DNA of 64,000 bases from Litoditis marina. Its lineage: Eukaryota; Nematoda; Chromadorea; Rhabditida; Rhabditidae. The stretch covers positions 1-64,000 of the forward strand of contig CAXIWQ010000117.1 of the NCBI GenBank assembly GCA_964036275.1, in the 5' to 3' direction. Made by a program: the position numbers and the translations under genes. Within the stretch, counting starts at the first letter, position 1. Every line of letters starts with the position of its first letter. The notes under the pieces are model-generated. The model did not search any database. It saw only the letters and a program-made list of their open reading frames with translations, and was not told where the DNA came from. Below, one piece after another: positions 11,201 through 25,700 of this stretch.

Positions 11201-13702
11201 TTGTGCACCACAGAATAGATTATCGTATTAGGTTTTTGTAGCTGGGAGCAACATGATAGCCGTATAAACTTTTTTCTGTAGCTGCAAGGCAAAGAGTCAA
11301 TAACCGCGTTAATTTGTCTTTTGTGGCTGTGCGCCACAGAATATAAAGTCGTATTAGGTTTTTGTAGCTGGGAGCAACAGACTTGATAGCCGTATAAACT
11401 TTTTTCTGTAGCTGCAAGGCAAAGAGTCAATAACCGCGTTAAATTGTCTTTTGTGGTGTGCGCCACAGAATATATAGTGGTCTTAGGTTCTTGTAGCTGT
11501 GAGCAACACACTTGGTAGCCGTATAAGCTTTTTTTTTGTAGCTGCAAGCCACAGAGTCAATAACCGCGTTAATTCGTACTTTCTGGTTGTGCACCACAGG
11601 AAAGATAGTTGTATTAAGTTTTTGTAGCTGGGAACAACAGATTTGATAGCCGTATGAACTGTTCTCTGTAACTGCAAGCCAAAGATTCGATAACAGCGTT
11701 AATTCGTACTTTGTGGTTGTGCACCACAGAATAGATTGTCGTATAAGGTTTTTGTAGCTGGGAGCAACAGACTTGATAGCCGTGTAAATTTTTTTCTGTA
11801 GCTGCAAGCCAAAGAGTCGATAACCGCGTTAATTCGTATTTCGTGGCTGTGCGCCACAGAATAGATTGTCGTATTAGGTTTTTGTAGCTGGGAGCAACAG
11901 ACTTGATAGCCGTATGAACTGTTTTCTGTAAATGCAAGCCAAAGAGTCGATAACCGCGTAAATTCGTATTTCGTGGCTGTGCACCACAGAATAGATAGTT
12001 GTATTACTTTCTTGTAGCTGGAAGCAACAGACTTAATAGCCGTATAAACCTTTTTTTCTGTAGCTGCAAGGCAAAGAGTCAATAACCGCGTTAATTCGTC
12101 TTTTGTGGCTGTGCGACACAGAATATTCAGTTGTATTAGGTTCTTGTAGCTGTGAGCAACACACTTGATAGCCGTATAAACTTTTTTTTGTAGCTGCAAG
12201 GCAAAGAGTCAATAACCGCGTTAATTTGTCTTTTGTGGCTGTGCGCCACAGAATATTAAGTCGTATTAGGTTTTTGTAGCTGGGAGCAACATACTTGATA
12301 GCCGTATGATTTTTTTTTCTGTAGCTGCAAGGCAAAGAGTCAATAACCGCGTTGATTCGTATTTTGTGGCTGTGCGCCACAGAATAGATTGTCGTATTAG
12401 GTTTTTGTAGCTGGGAGCAACAGATTTGATAGCCGTATGAACTGTTCTCAGTAGCTGCAAGGCAAAGAGTCAATAATTGCGTTAATTTGTCTTTTGTGGC
12501 TGTGCGCCACAGAATATATAGTCGTCTTAGGTTCTTGTAGCTGTGAGCAACACACTTGGTAGCCGTATAAGCTTTTTTTCTGTAGCTGCAAGCCAATGAG
12601 TCAATAACCGCGTTAATTCGTACTTTGTGGTTGTGCACCACAGAAAAGATAGTTGTATTACTTTCTTGTAGCTGGGAGCAACAGACTTGATATCCGTATA
12701 AACCTTTTTTCTGTAGCTGCAAGCCAATGAGTCAATAACCGCGTTAACTCGTCTTTTGTGGCTGTGCGCCACAGAATAGATAGTCGTGTTCGGTTTTTGT
12801 AGCTGGGAGCAACAGACTTGATATCCGTATAAACCTTTTTTTCTGTAGCTGCAAGGCAAAGAGTCAATAACCGCGTTAACTCGTCTTTTGTGGCTGTGCG
12901 CCACAGAATAGATAGTCGTGTTCGGTTTTTGTAGCTGGGAGCAACAGACTTGATAGCCGTATGAACTTTTTTCTGTAGCTGCAAGGCAAAGAGTCAATAA
13001 CCGCGTTAATTTGTCTTTTGTGGCTGTGCGCCACAGAATATACAGTCGTATTAGGTTTTTGTAGCTGGGAGCAACAGACTTGATAGCCGTATGATTTTTT
13101 TTTCTGTAGCTGCAAGGCAAAGAGTCAATAACCGCGTTAATTCGTATTTTGTGGCTGTGCGCCACAGAATAGATTGTCGTATTAGGTTTTTGTAGCTGGG
13201 AGCAACAGATTTGATAGCCGTATAAACTGTTCTCTGTAGCTGCAAGGCAAAGAGTCAATAACCGCGTTAATTTGTCTTTTGTGGCTGTGCGCCACAGAAT
13301 ATATAGTCGTCTTAGGTTCTTGTAGCTGTGAGCAACACACTTGGTAGCCGTATAAGCTTTTTTTTGTAGCTGCAAGCCACAGAGTCAATAACCGCGTTAA
13401 TTCGTTTTTTTTGTGGCTGTGCGCCACAGAATATTCAGTCGTATTAGGTTCTTGTAGCTGTGAGCAACACACTTGGTAGCCGTATAAGCTTTTTTTGTAG
13501 CTGCAAGCCACAGAGTCAATAACCGCGTTAATTCGTACTTTCTGGTTGTGCACCACAGGAAAGATAGTTGTATTAAGTTGTTGTAGCTGGGAGCAACAGA
13601 TTTGATAGCCGTATGAACTGTTCTCTGTAACTGCAAGCCAAAGATTCGATAACAGCGTAAATTCGTATTTCGTGGCTGTGCGCCACAGAATAGATAGTCG
13701 TA

Positions 13703-13753
13703 TTACTTTCTTGTAGCTGGGAGCAACAGACTTGATATTTGTATAAACCTTTT
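13703..13753 (+). repeat. 49-bp truncated monomer junction (diagnostic of block C)
   Basis: An m6 alpha subunit ending GTATAAACCTTTT is joined directly to the AAGTTTTTGTAGCTGGG of the next monomer, so the beta and most of the gamma subunit are missing. Only about 49 bp separate two successive alpha subunits. The same junction lies after 13753, 19022, 21160, 23167 and 25173. It was therefore created once and copied with the unit. A related but different fusion (CCTTTTCTCTGTAGCTGC) closes the block near 27833. Confidence 0.85.
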
Positions 13754-16700
13754 AAGTTTTTGTAGCTGGGAGCAACAGATTTGATAGCCGTATGAACTGT
13801 TCTCTGTAACTGCAAGCCAAAGAGTCGATAACAGCGTTAATTCGTACTTTGTGGTTGTGCACCACAGAATAGATTGTCGTATTAGGTTTTTGTAGCTGGG
13901 AGCAACAGACTTGATAGCCGTGTAAACTTTTTTCTGTAGCTGCAAGCCAAAGAGTCGATAACCGCGTTAATTCGTATTTCGTGGCTGTGCGCCACAGAAT
14001 AGATTGTCGTATTAGGTTTTTGTAGCTGGGAGCAACAGACTTGATAGCCGTATGAACTGTTTTCTGTAAATGCAAGCCAAAGAGTCGATAACCGCGTAAA
14101 TTCGTATTTCGTGGCTGTGCACCACAGAATAGATAGTTGTATTACTTTCTTGTAGCTGGAAGCAACAGACTTAATAGCCGTATAAACCTTTTTTTCTGTA
14201 GCTGCAAGGCAAAGAGTCAATAACCGCGTTAATTCGTCTTTTGTGGCTGTGCGACACAGAATATTCAGTTGTATTAGGTTCTTGTAGCTGTGAGCAACAC
14301 ACTTGATAGCCGTATAAACTTTTTTCTGTAGCTGCAAGGCAAAGAGTCAATAACCGCGTTAATTTGTATTTTGTGGCTGTGCGCCACAGAATATAAAGTC
14401 GTATTAGGTTTTTGTCGCTGGGAGCAACAGACTTGATGGCCGTATGATTTGTTTTTCTGTAGCTGCAAGGCAAAGAGTCAATAACCGCGTTAATTCGTAT
14501 TTTGTGGCTGTGCGCCACAGAATAGATTGTCGTCTTAGGTTCTTGTAGCTGTGAGCAACACACTTGGTAGCCGTATAAGCTTTTTTTTTGTAGCTGCAAG
14601 CCACAGAGTCAATAACCGCGTTAATTCGTACTTTCTGGTTGTGCACCACAGGAAAGATAGTTGTATTAAGTTTTTGTAGCTGGGAGCAACAGATTTGATA
14701 GCCGTATGAACTGTTCTCTGTAACTGCTAGCCAAAGATTCGATACCAGCGTTAATTCGTACTTTGTGGTTGTGCACCACAGAATAGATTGTCGTATAAGG
14801 TTTTTGTAGCTGGGAGCAACAGACTTGATAGCCGTGTAATTTTTTTTCTGTAGCTGCAAGCCAAAGAGTCGATAACCGCGTTAATTCATATTTCGTGGCT
14901 GTGCGCCACAGAATAGATGGTCGTATTAGGTTTTTGTAGCTGGCAGCAACAGACTTGATAGCCGTATAAACTGTTTTCTGTAAATGCAAGCCAAAGAGTC
15001 GATAACCGCGTAAATTCGTATTTCGTGACTGTGCGCCACAGAATAGATAGTCGTATTACTTTCTTGTAGCTGGGAGCAACAGACTTGATATTTGTATAAA
15101 CCTTTTTTCTGTAGCTGCAAGGCAAAGAGTCAATAACCGCGTTAATTCGTCTTTTGTGGATGTGCGCCACAGAATATTCAGTCGTATTAAGTTCTTGTAG
15201 CTGTTAGCAACACACTTGATAGCCGTATAAGCTTTTTTTCTGTAGCTGCAAGCCACAGAGTCAATAACCGCGTCAATTCGTACTTTGTGGTTGTGCACCA
15301 CAGAATAGATTGTCGTATTAGGTTTTTGTAGCTGGGATCAACAGACTTGATAGCCGTATAAACTTTTTTCTGTAGCTGCAAGGCAAAGAGTCAATAACCG
15401 CGTTAATTTGTCTTTTGTGGCTGTGCGCCACAGAATATAAAGTCGTATTAGGTTTTTGTAGCTGGGAGCAACAGACTTGATAGCCGTATAAACTTTTTTC
15501 TGTAGCTGCAAGGCAAAGAGTCAATAACCGCGTTAATTTGTCTTTTGTGGCTGTACGCCACAGAATATATAGTCGTCTTAGGTTCTTGTAGCTGTGAGCA
15601 ACACACTTGGTAGCCGTATAAGCTTTTTTTTTGTAGCTGCAAGCCACAGAGTCAATAACCGCGTTAATTCGTACTTTCTGGTTGTGCACCACAGGAAAGA
15701 TAGTTGTATTAAGTTTTTGTAGCTGGGAGCAACAGATTTGATAGCCGTATGAACTGTTCTCTGTAACTGCTAGCCAAAGATTCGATACCAGCGTTAATTC
15801 GTACTTTGTGGTTGTGCACCACAGAATAGATTGTCGTATAAGGTTTTTGTAGCTGGGAGCAACAGACTTGATAGCCGTGTAAATTTTTTTCTGTAGCTGC
15901 AAGCCAAAGAGTCGATAACCGCGTTAATTCATATTTCGTGGCTGTGCGCCACAGAATAGATAGTCGTATTAGGTTTTTGTAGCTGGCAGCAACAGACTTG
16001 ATAGCCGTATGAACTGTTTTCTGTAAATGCAAGCCAAAGAGTCAATAACCGCGTAAATTCGTATTTCGTGACTGTGCGCCACAGAATAGATAATCGTATT
16101 ACTTTCTTGTAGCTGGGAGCAACAGACTTGATATTTGTATAAACCTTTTTTCTGTAGCTGCAAGGCAAAGAGTCAATAACCGCGTTAATTCGTCTTTTGT
16201 GGCTGTGCGCCACAGAATATTCAGTCGTATTAGGTTCTTGTAGCTGTGAGCAACACACTTGATAGCCGTATAAGCTTTTTTTCTGTAGCTGCAAGCCACA
16301 GAGTCAATAACCGCGTCAATTCGTACATTGTGGTTGTGCACCACAGAATAGATTGTCGTATTAGGTTTTTGTAGCTGGGAGCAACAGACTTGATAGCCGT
16401 ATAAACTTTTTTTCCTGTAGCTGCAAGCCAATGAGTCGATAACCGCGTTAATTCGTATTTCGTGGCTGTGCGCCACAGAATAGATAGTCGTATTAGGTTT
16501 TTGTAGCTGGGAGCAACAGACTTGATATCCGTATAAACTTTTTTCTGTAGCTGCAAGGCAAAGAGTCAATAACCGCGTTAATTTGTATTTTGTGGCTGTG
16601 CGCCACAGAATATAAAGTCGTATTAGGTTTTTGTCGCTGGGAGCAACAGACTTGATGGCCGTATGATTTGTTTTTCTGTAGCTGCAAGGCAAAGAGTCAA

Positions 16701-19700
16701 TAACCGCGTTAATTCGTATTTTGTGGCTGTGCGCCACAGAATAGATTGTCGTATTAGGTTTTTGTAGCTGGGAGCAACAGATTTGATAGCCGTATGAACT
16801 GTTCTCTGTAGCTGCAAGGCAAAGAGGCAATAACCGCGTTAATTTGTCTTTTGTGGCTGTGCGCCACAGAATATATAGTCGTCTTAGGTTCTTGTAGCTG
16901 TGAGCAACACACTTGGTAGCCGTATAAGCTTTTTTTTGTAGCTGCAAGCCACAGAGTCAATAACCGCGTTAATTTGTACTTTCTGGTTGTACACCACAGG
17001 AAAGATAGTTGTATTAAGTTTTTGTAGCTGGGAGCAACAGATTTGATAGCCGTATGAACTGTTCTCTGTAACTGCAAGCCAAAGAGTCGATAACAGCGTT
17101 AATTCGTACTTTGTGGTTGTGCACCACAGAATAGATTGTCGTATTAGGTTTTTGTAGCTGGGAGCAACAGACTTGATAGCCGTGTAAACTTTTTTCTGTA
17201 GCTGCAAGCCAAAGAGTCGATAACCGCGTTAATTCGTATTTCGTGGCTGTGCGCCACAGAATAGATTGTCGTATTAGGTTTTTGTAGCTGGGAGCAACAG
17301 ACTTGATAGCCGTATGAACTGTTTTCTGTAAATGCAAGCCAAAGAGTCGATAACCGCGTAAATTCGTATTTCGTGGCTGTGCACCACAGAATAGATAGTC
17401 GTATTACTTTCTTGTAGCTGGAAGCAACAGACTTAATAGCCGTATAAACCTTTTTTTCTGTAGCTGCAAGGCAAAGAGTCAATAACCGCGTTAATTCGTC
17501 TTTTGTGGCTGTGCGACACAGAATATTCAGTTGTATTAGGTTCTTGTAGCTGTGAGCAACACACTTGATAGCCGTATAAACTTTTTTTTGTAGCTGCAAG
17601 GCAAAGAGTCAATAACCGCGTTAATTTGTCTTTTGTGGCTGTGCGCCACAGAATATAAAGTCGTATTAGGTTTTTGTAGCTGGGAGCAACATACTTGATA
17701 GCCGTATGATTTTTTTTTCTGTAGCTGCAAGGCAAAGAGTCAATAACCGCGTTGATTCGTATTTTGTGGCTGTGCGCCACAGAATAGATTGTCGTATTAG
17801 GTTTTTGTAGCTGGGAGCAACAGATTTGATAGCCGTATGAACTGTTCTCAGTAGCTGCAAGGCAAAGAGTCAATAATTGCGTTAATTTGTCTTTTGTGGC
17901 TGTGCGCCACAGAATATATAGTCGTCTTAGGTTCTTGTAGCTGTGAGCATCACACTTGGTAGCCGTATAAGCTTTTTTTCTGTAGCTGCAAGCCAATGAG
18001 TCAATAACCGCGTTAACTCGTCTTTTGTGGCTGTGCGCCACAGAATAGATAGTCGTGTTCGGTTTTTGTAGCTGGGAGCAACAGACTTGATATCCGTATA
18101 AACCTTTTTTTCTGTAGCTGCAAGGCAAAGAGTCAATAACCGCGTTAACTCGTCTTTTGTGGCTGTGCGCCACAGAATAGATAGTCGTGTTCGGTTTTTG
18201 TAGCTGGGAGCAACAGACTTGATAGCCGTATGAACTTTTTTCTGTAGCTGCAAGGCAAAGAGTCAATAACCGCGTTAATTTGTCTTTTGTGGCTGTGCGC
18301 CACAGAATATAAAGTCGTATTAGGTTTTTGTAGCTGGGAGCAACAGACTTGATAGCCGTATGATTTTTTTTTCTGTAGCTGCAAGGCAAAGAGTCAATAA
18401 CCGCGTTAATTCGTATTTTGTGGCTGTGCGCCACAGAATAGATTGTCGTATTAGGTTTTTGTAGCTGGGAGCAACAGATTTGATAGCCGTATAAACTGTT
18501 CTCTGTAGCTGCAAGGCAAAGAGTCAATAACCGCGTTAATTTGTCTTTTGTGGCTGTGCGCCACAGAATATATAGTCGTCTTAGGTTCTTGTAGCTGTGA
18601 GCAACACACTTGGTAGCCGTATAAGCTTTTTTTTGTAGCTGCAAGCCACAGAGTCAATAACCGCGTTAATTCGTTTTTTTTGTGGCTGTGCGCCACAGAA
18701 TATTCAGTCGTATTAGGTTCTTGTAGCTGTGAGCAACACACTTGGTAGCCGTATAAGCTTTTTTTGTAGCTGCAAGCCACAGAGTCAATAACCGCGTTAA
18801 TTCGTACTTTCTGGTTGTGCACCACAGGAAAGATAGTTGTATTAAGTTGTTGTAGCTGGGAGCAACAGATTTGATAGCCGTATGAACTGTTCTCTGTAAC
18901 TGCAAGCCAAAGATTCGATAACAGCGTAAATTCGTATTTCGTGGCTGTGCGCCACAGAATAGATAGTCGTATTACTTTCTTGTAGCTGGGAGCAACAGAC
19001 TTGATATTTGTATAAACCTTTTAAGTTTTTGTAGCTGGGAGCAACAGATTTGATAGCCGTATGAACTGTTCTCTGTAACTGCAAGCCAAAGAGTCGATAA
19101 CAGCGTTAATTCGTACTTTGTGGTTGTGCACCACAGAATAGATTGTCGTATTAGGTTTTTGTAGCTGGGAGCAACAGACTTGATAGCCGTGTAAACTTTT
19201 TTCTGTAGCTGCAAGCCAAAGAGTCGATAACCGCGTTAATTCGTATTTCGTGGCTGTGCGCCACAGAATAGATTGTCGTATTAGGTTTTTGTAGCTGGGA
19301 GCAACAGACTTGATAGCCGTATGAACTGTTTTCTGTAAATGCAAGCCAAAGAGTCGATAACCGCGTAAATTCGTATTTCGTGGCTGTGCACCACAGAATA
19401 GATAGTTGTATTACTTTCTTGTAGCTGGAAGCAACAGACTTAATAGCCGTATAAACCTTTTTTTCTGTAGCTGCAAGGCAAAGAGTCAATAACCGCGTTA
19501 ATTCGTCTTTTGTGGCTGTGCGACACAGAATATTCAGTTGTATTAGGTTCTTGTAGCTGTGAGCAACACACTTGATAGCCGTATAAACTTTTTTTTGTAG
19601 CTGCAAGGCAAAGAGTCAATAACCGCGTTAATTTGTCTTTTGTGGCTGTGCGCCACAGAATATAAAGTCGTATTAGGTTTTTGTAGCTGGGAGCAACATA

Positions 19701-22700
19701 CTTGATAGCCGTATGATTTTTTTTTCTGTAGCTGCAAGGCAAAGAGTCAATAACCGCGTTGATTCGTATTTTGTGGCTGTGCGCCACAGAATAGATTGTC
19801 GTATTAGGTTTTTGTAGCTGGGAGCAACAGATTTGATAGCCGTATGAACTGTTCTCAGTAGCTGCAAGGCAAAGAGTCAATAATTGCGTTAATTTGTCTT
19901 TTGTGGCTGTGCGCCACAGAATATATAGTCGTCTTAGGTTCTTGTAGCTGTGAGCAACACACTTGGTAGCCGTATAAGCTTTTTTTCTGTAGCTGCAAGC
20001 CAATGAGTCAATAACCGCGTTAATTCGTACTTTGTGGTTGTGCACCACAGAAAAGATAGTTGTATTACTTTCTTGTAGCTGGGAGCAACAGACTTGATAT
20101 CCGTATAAACCTTTTTTCTGTAGCTGCAAGCCAATGAGTCAATAACCGCGTTAACTCGTCTTTTGTGGCTGTGCGCCACAGAATAGATAGTCGTGTTCGG
20201 TTTTTGTAGCTGGGAGCAACAGACTTGATATCCGTATAAACCTTTTTTTCTGTAGCTGCAAGGCAAAGAGTCAATAACCGCGTTAACTCGTCTTTTGTGG
20301 CTGTGCGCCACAGAATAGATAGTCGTGTTCGGTTTTTGTAGCTGGGAGCAACAGACTTGATAGCCGTATGAACTTTTTTCTGTAGCTGCAAGGCAAAGAG
20401 TCAATAACCGCGTTAATTTGTCTTTTGTGGCTGTGCGCCACAGAATATAAAGTCGTATTAGGTTTTTGTAGCTGGGAGCAACAGACTTGATAGCCGTATG
20501 ATTTTTTTTTCTGTAGCTGCAAGGCAAAGAGTCAATAACCGCGTTAATTCGTATTTTGTGGCTGTGCGCCACAGAATAGATTGTCGTATTAGGTTTTTGT
20601 AGCTGGGAGCAACAGATTTGATAGCCGTATAAACTGTTCTCTGTAGCTGCAAGGCAAAGAGTCAATAACCGCGTTAATTTGTCTTTTGTGGCTGTGCGCC
20701 ACAGAATATATAGTCGTCTTAGGTTCTTGTAGCTGTGAGCAACACACTTGGTAGCCGTATAAGCTTTTTTTTGTAGCTGCAAGCCACAGAGTCAATAACC
20801 GCGTTAATTCGTTTTTTTTGTGGCTGTGCGCCACAGAATATTCAGTCGTATTAGGTTCTTGTAGCTGTGAGCAACACACTTGGTAGCCGTATAAGCTTTT
20901 TTTGTAGCTGCAAGCCACAGAGTCAATAACCGCGTTAATTCGTACTTTCTGGTTGTGCACCACAGGAAAGATAGTTGTATTAAGTTGTTGTAGCTGGGAG
21001 CAACAGATTTGATAGCCGTATGAACTGTTCTCTGTAACTGCAAGCCAAAGATTCGATAACAGCGTAAATTCGTATTTCGTGGCTGTGCGCCACAGAATAG
21101 ATAGTCGTATTACTTTCTTGTAGCTGGGAGCAACAGACTTGATATTTGTATAAACCTTTTAAGTTTTTGTAGCTGGGAGCAACATATTTGATAGCCGTAT
21201 GAACTGTTCTCTGTAACTGCAAGCCAAAGAGTCGATAACAGCGTTAATTCGTACTTTGTGGTTGTGCACCACAGAATAGATTGTCGTATTAGGTTTTTGT
21301 AGCTGGGAGCAACAGACTTGATAGCCGTGTAAACTTTTTTCTGTAGCTGCAAGCCAAAGAGTCGATAACCGCGTTAATTCGTATTTCGTGGCTGTGCGCC
21401 ACAGAATAGATTGTCGTATTAGGTTTTTGTAGCTGGGAGCAACAGACTTGATAGCCGTATGAACTGTTTTCTGTAAATGCAAGCCAAAGAGTCGATAACC
21501 GCGTAAATTCGTATTTCGTGGCTGTGCACCACAGAATAGATAGTCGTATTACTTTCTTGTAGCTGGAAGCAACAGACTTAATAGCCGTATAAACCTTTTT
21601 TTCTGTAGCTGCAAGGCAAAGAGTCAATAACCGCGTTAATTCGTCTTTTGTGGCTGTGCGACACAGAATATTCAGTTGTATTAGGTTCTTGTAGCTGTGA
21701 GCAACACACTTGATAGCCGTATAAACTTTTTTTTGTAGCTGCAAGGCAAAGAGTCAATAACCGCGTTAATTTGTCTTTTGTGGCTGTGCGCCACAGAATA
21801 TAAAGTCGTATTAGGTTTTTGTAGCTGGGAGCAACATACTTGATAGCCGTATGATTTTTTTTTCTGTAGCTGCAAGGCAAAGAGTCAATAACCGCGTTGA
21901 TTCGTATTTTGTGGCTGTGCGCCACAGAATAGATTGTCGTATTAGGTTTTTGTAGCTGGGAGCAACAGATTTGATAGCCGTATGAACTGTTCTCAGTAGC
22001 TGCAAGGCAAAGAGTCAATAATTGCGTTAATTTGTCTTTTGTGGCTGTGCGCCACAGAATATATAGTCGTCTTAGGTTCTTGTAGCTGTGAGCATCACAC
22101 TTGGTAGCCGTATAAGCTTTTTTTCTGTAGCTGCAAGCCAATGAGTCAATAACCGCGTTAACTCGTCTTTTGTGGCTGTGCGCCACAGAATAGATAGTCG
22201 TGTTCGGTTTTTGTAGCTGGGAGCAACAGACTTGATATCCGTATAAACCTTTTTTTCTGTAGCTGCAAGGCAAAGAGTCAATAACCGCGTTAACTCGTCT
22301 TTTGTGGCTGTGCGCCACAGAATAGATAGTCGTGTTCGGTTTTTGTAGCTGGGAGCAACAGACTTGATAGCCGTATGAACTTTTTTCTGTAGCTGCAAGG
22401 CAAAGAGTCAATAACCGCGTTAATTTGTCTTTTGTGGCTGTGCGCCACAGAATATAAAGTCGTATTAGGTTTTTGTAGCTGGGAGCAACAGACTTGATAG
22501 CCGTATGATTTTTTTTTCTGTAGCTGCAAGGCAAAGAGTCAATAACCGCGTTAATTCGTATTTTGTGGCTGTGCGCCACAGAATAGATTGTCGTATTAGG
22601 TTTTTGTAGCTGGGAGCAACAGATTTGATAGCCGTATAAACTGTTCTCTGTAGCTGCAAGGCAAAGAGTCAATAACCGCGTTAATTTGTCTTTTGTGGCT

Positions 22701-25700
22701 GTGCGCCACAGAATATATAGTCGTCTTAGGTTCTTGTAGCTGTGAGCAACACACTTGGTAGCCGTATAAGCTTTTTTTTGTAGCTGCAAGCCACAGAGTC
22801 AATAACCGCGTTAATTCGTTTTTTTTGTGGCTGTGCGCCACAGAATATTCAGTCGTATTAGGTTCTTGTAGCTGTGAGCAACACACTTGGTAGCCGTATA
22901 AGCTTTTTTTGTAGCTGCAAGCCACAGAGTCAATAACCGCGTTAATTCGTACTTTCTGGTTGTGCACCACAGGAAAGATAGTTGTATTAAGTTGTTGTAG
23001 CTGGGAGCAACAGATTTGATAGCCGTATGAACTGTTCTCTGTAACTGCAAGCCAAAGATTCGATAACAGCGTAAATTCGTATTTCGTGGCTGTGCGCCAC
23101 AGAATAGATAGTCGTATTACTTTCTTGTAGCTGGGAGCAACAGACTTGATATTTGTATAAACCTTTTAAGTTTTTGTAGCTGGGAGCAACAGATTTGATA
23201 GCCGTATGAACTGTTCTCTGTAACTGCAAGCCAAAGAGTCGATAACAGCGTTAATTCGTACTTTGTGGTTGTGCACCACAGAATAGATTGTCGTATTAGG
23301 TTTTTGTAGCTGGGAGCAACAGACTTGATAGCCGTGTAAACTTTTTTCTGTAGCTGCAAGCCAAAGAGTCGATAACCGCGTTAATTCGTATTTCGTGGCT
23401 GTGCGCCACAGAATAGATTGTCGTATTAGGTTTTTGTAGCTGGGAGCAACAGACTTGATAGCCGTATGAACTGTTTTCTGTAAATGCAAGCCAAAGAGTC
23501 GATAACCGCGTAAATTCGTATTTCGTGGCTGTGCACCACAGAATAGATAGTTGTATTACTTTCTTGTAGCTGGAAGCAACAGACTTAATAGCCGTATAAA
23601 CCTTTTTTTCTGTAGCTGCAAGGCAAAGAGTCAATAACCGCGTTAATTCGTCTTTTGTGGCTGTGCGACACAGAATATTCAGTTGTATTAGGTTCTTGTA
23701 GCTGTGAGCAACACACTTGATAGCCGTATAAACTTTTTTTTGTAGCTGCAAGGCAAAGAGTCAATAACCGCGTTAATTTGTCTTTTGTGGCTGTGCGCCA
23801 CAGAATATAAAGTCGTATTAGGTTTTTGTAGCTGGGAGCAACATACTTGATAGCCGTATGATTTTTTTTTCTGTAGCTGCAAGGCAAAGAGTCAATAACC
23901 GCGTTGATTCGTATTTTGTGGCTGTGCGCCACAGAATAGATTGTCGTATTAGGTTTTTGTAGCTGGGAGCAACAGATTTGATAGCCGTATGAACTGTTCT
24001 CAGTAGCTGCAAGGCAAAGAGTCAATAATTGCGTTAATTTGTCTTTTGTGGCTGTGCGCCACAGAATATATAGTCGTCTTAGGTTCTTGTAGCTGTGAGC
24101 AACACACTTGGTAGCCGTATAAGCTTTTTTTCTGTAGCTGCAAGCCAATGAGTCAATAACCGCGTTAATTCGTACTTTGTGGTTGTGCACCACAGAAAAG
24201 ATAGTTGTATTACTTTCTTGTAGCTGGGAGCAACAGACTTGATATCCGTATAAACCTTTTTTCTGTAGCTGCAAGCCAAAGAGTCGATAACCGCGTCAAT
24301 TCGTACTTTGTGGTTGTGCGCCACAGAATAGATAGTCGTGTTCGGTTTTTGTAGCTGGGAGCAACAGACTTGATAGCCGTATGAACTTTTTTCTGTAGCT
24401 GCAAGGCAAAGAGTCAATAACCGCGTTAATTTGTCTTTTGTGGCTGTGCGCCACAGAATATAAAGTCGTATTAGGTTTTTGTAGCTGGGAGCAACAGACT
24501 TGATAGCCGTATGATTTTTTTTTCTGTAGCTGCAAGGCAAAGAGTCAATAACCGCGTTAATTCGTATTTTGTGGCTGTGCGCCACAGAATAGATTGTCGT
24601 ATTAGGTTTTTGTAGCTGGGAGCAACAGATTTGATAGCCGTATAAACTGTTCTCTGTAGCTGCAAGGCAAAGAGTCAATAACCGCGTTAATTTGTCTTTT
24701 GTGGCTGTGCGCCACAGAATATATAGTCGTCTTAGGTTCTTGTAGCTGTGAGCAACACACTTGGTAGCCGTATAAGCTTTTTTTTGTAGCTGCAAGCCAC
24801 AGAGTCAATAACCGCGTTAATTCGTTTTTTTTGTGGCTGTGCGCCACAGAATATTCAGTCGTATTAGGTTCTTGTAGCTGTGAGCAACACACTTGGTAGC
24901 CGTATAAGCTTTTTTTGTAGCTGCAAGCCACAGAGTCAATAACCGCGTTAATTCGTACTTTCTGGTTGTGCACCACAGGAAAGATAGTTGTATTAAGTTG
25001 TTGTAGCTGGGAGCAACAGATTTGATAGCCGTATGAACTGTTCTCTGTAACTGCAAGCCAAAGATTCGATAACAGCGTAAATTCGTATTTCGTGGCTGTG
25101 CGCCACAGAATAGATAGTCGTATTACTTTCTTGTAGCTGGGAGCAACAGACTTGATATTTGTATAAACCTTTTAAGTTTTTGTAGCTGGGAGCAACAGAT
25201 TTGATAGCCGTATGAACTGTTCTCTGTAACTGCAAGCCAAAGAGTCGATAACAGCGTTAATTCGTACTTTGTGGTTGTGCACCACAGAATAGATTGTCGT
25301 ATTAGGTTTTTGTAGCTGGGAGCAACAGACTTGATAGCCGTGTAAACTTTTCTCTGTAGCTGCAAGCCAAAGAGTCGATAACCGCGTTAATTCGTATTTC
25401 GTGGCTGTGCGCCACAGAATAGATTGTCGTATTAGGTTTTTGTAGCTGGGAGCAACAGACTTGATAGCCGTATGAACTGTTTTCTGTAAATGCAAGCCAA
25501 AGAGTCGATAACCGCGTAAATTCGTATTTCGTGGCTGTGCACCACAGAATAGATAGTTGTATTACTTTCTTGTAGCTGGAAGCAACAGACTTAATAGCCG
25601 TATAAACCTTTTTTTCTGTAGCTGCAAGGCAAAGAGTCAATAACCGCGTTAATTCGTCTTTTGTGGCTGTGCGACACAGAATATTCAGTTGTATTAGGTT

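Larger units (their letters stand above)
5831..11830. repeat. Satellite block B: 8-mer HOR nested in a 3.1-3.25-kb outer repeat
   Basis: The 1,039-bp 8-mer occurs as adjacent pairs (from 7251 and from 10501). The segment from about 6159 recurs at 9278 with an offset of 3,119 bp, while from 6931 onward the offset is 3,250 bp. The 131-bp change is one monomer: at about 6745 an m6 beta start runs directly into an m7-like sequence, while the partner at 9855-9990 keeps a complete m6. Rare shared words (CACAGCATATTCAG and TATTAAGTTCTTG at about 6790 and 10040) confirm the pairing. Confidence 0.8.

Noticed and set aside
6931..11830. Assembly artefact behind the near-identical copies
   Set aside because: Copies differ by scattered private changes and a one-monomer gap, which argues for real duplicates. 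Collapse or expansion errors cannot be excluded without read data.
17433..18644. 403-codon open frame on the minus strand (also 21578-22789 and many shorter ones)
   Set aside because: It is pure satellite read in a shifting phase. The same peptide pieces occur in every frame and block, lengths change with each indel, and neither end has gene-like features. Not annotated as CDS.
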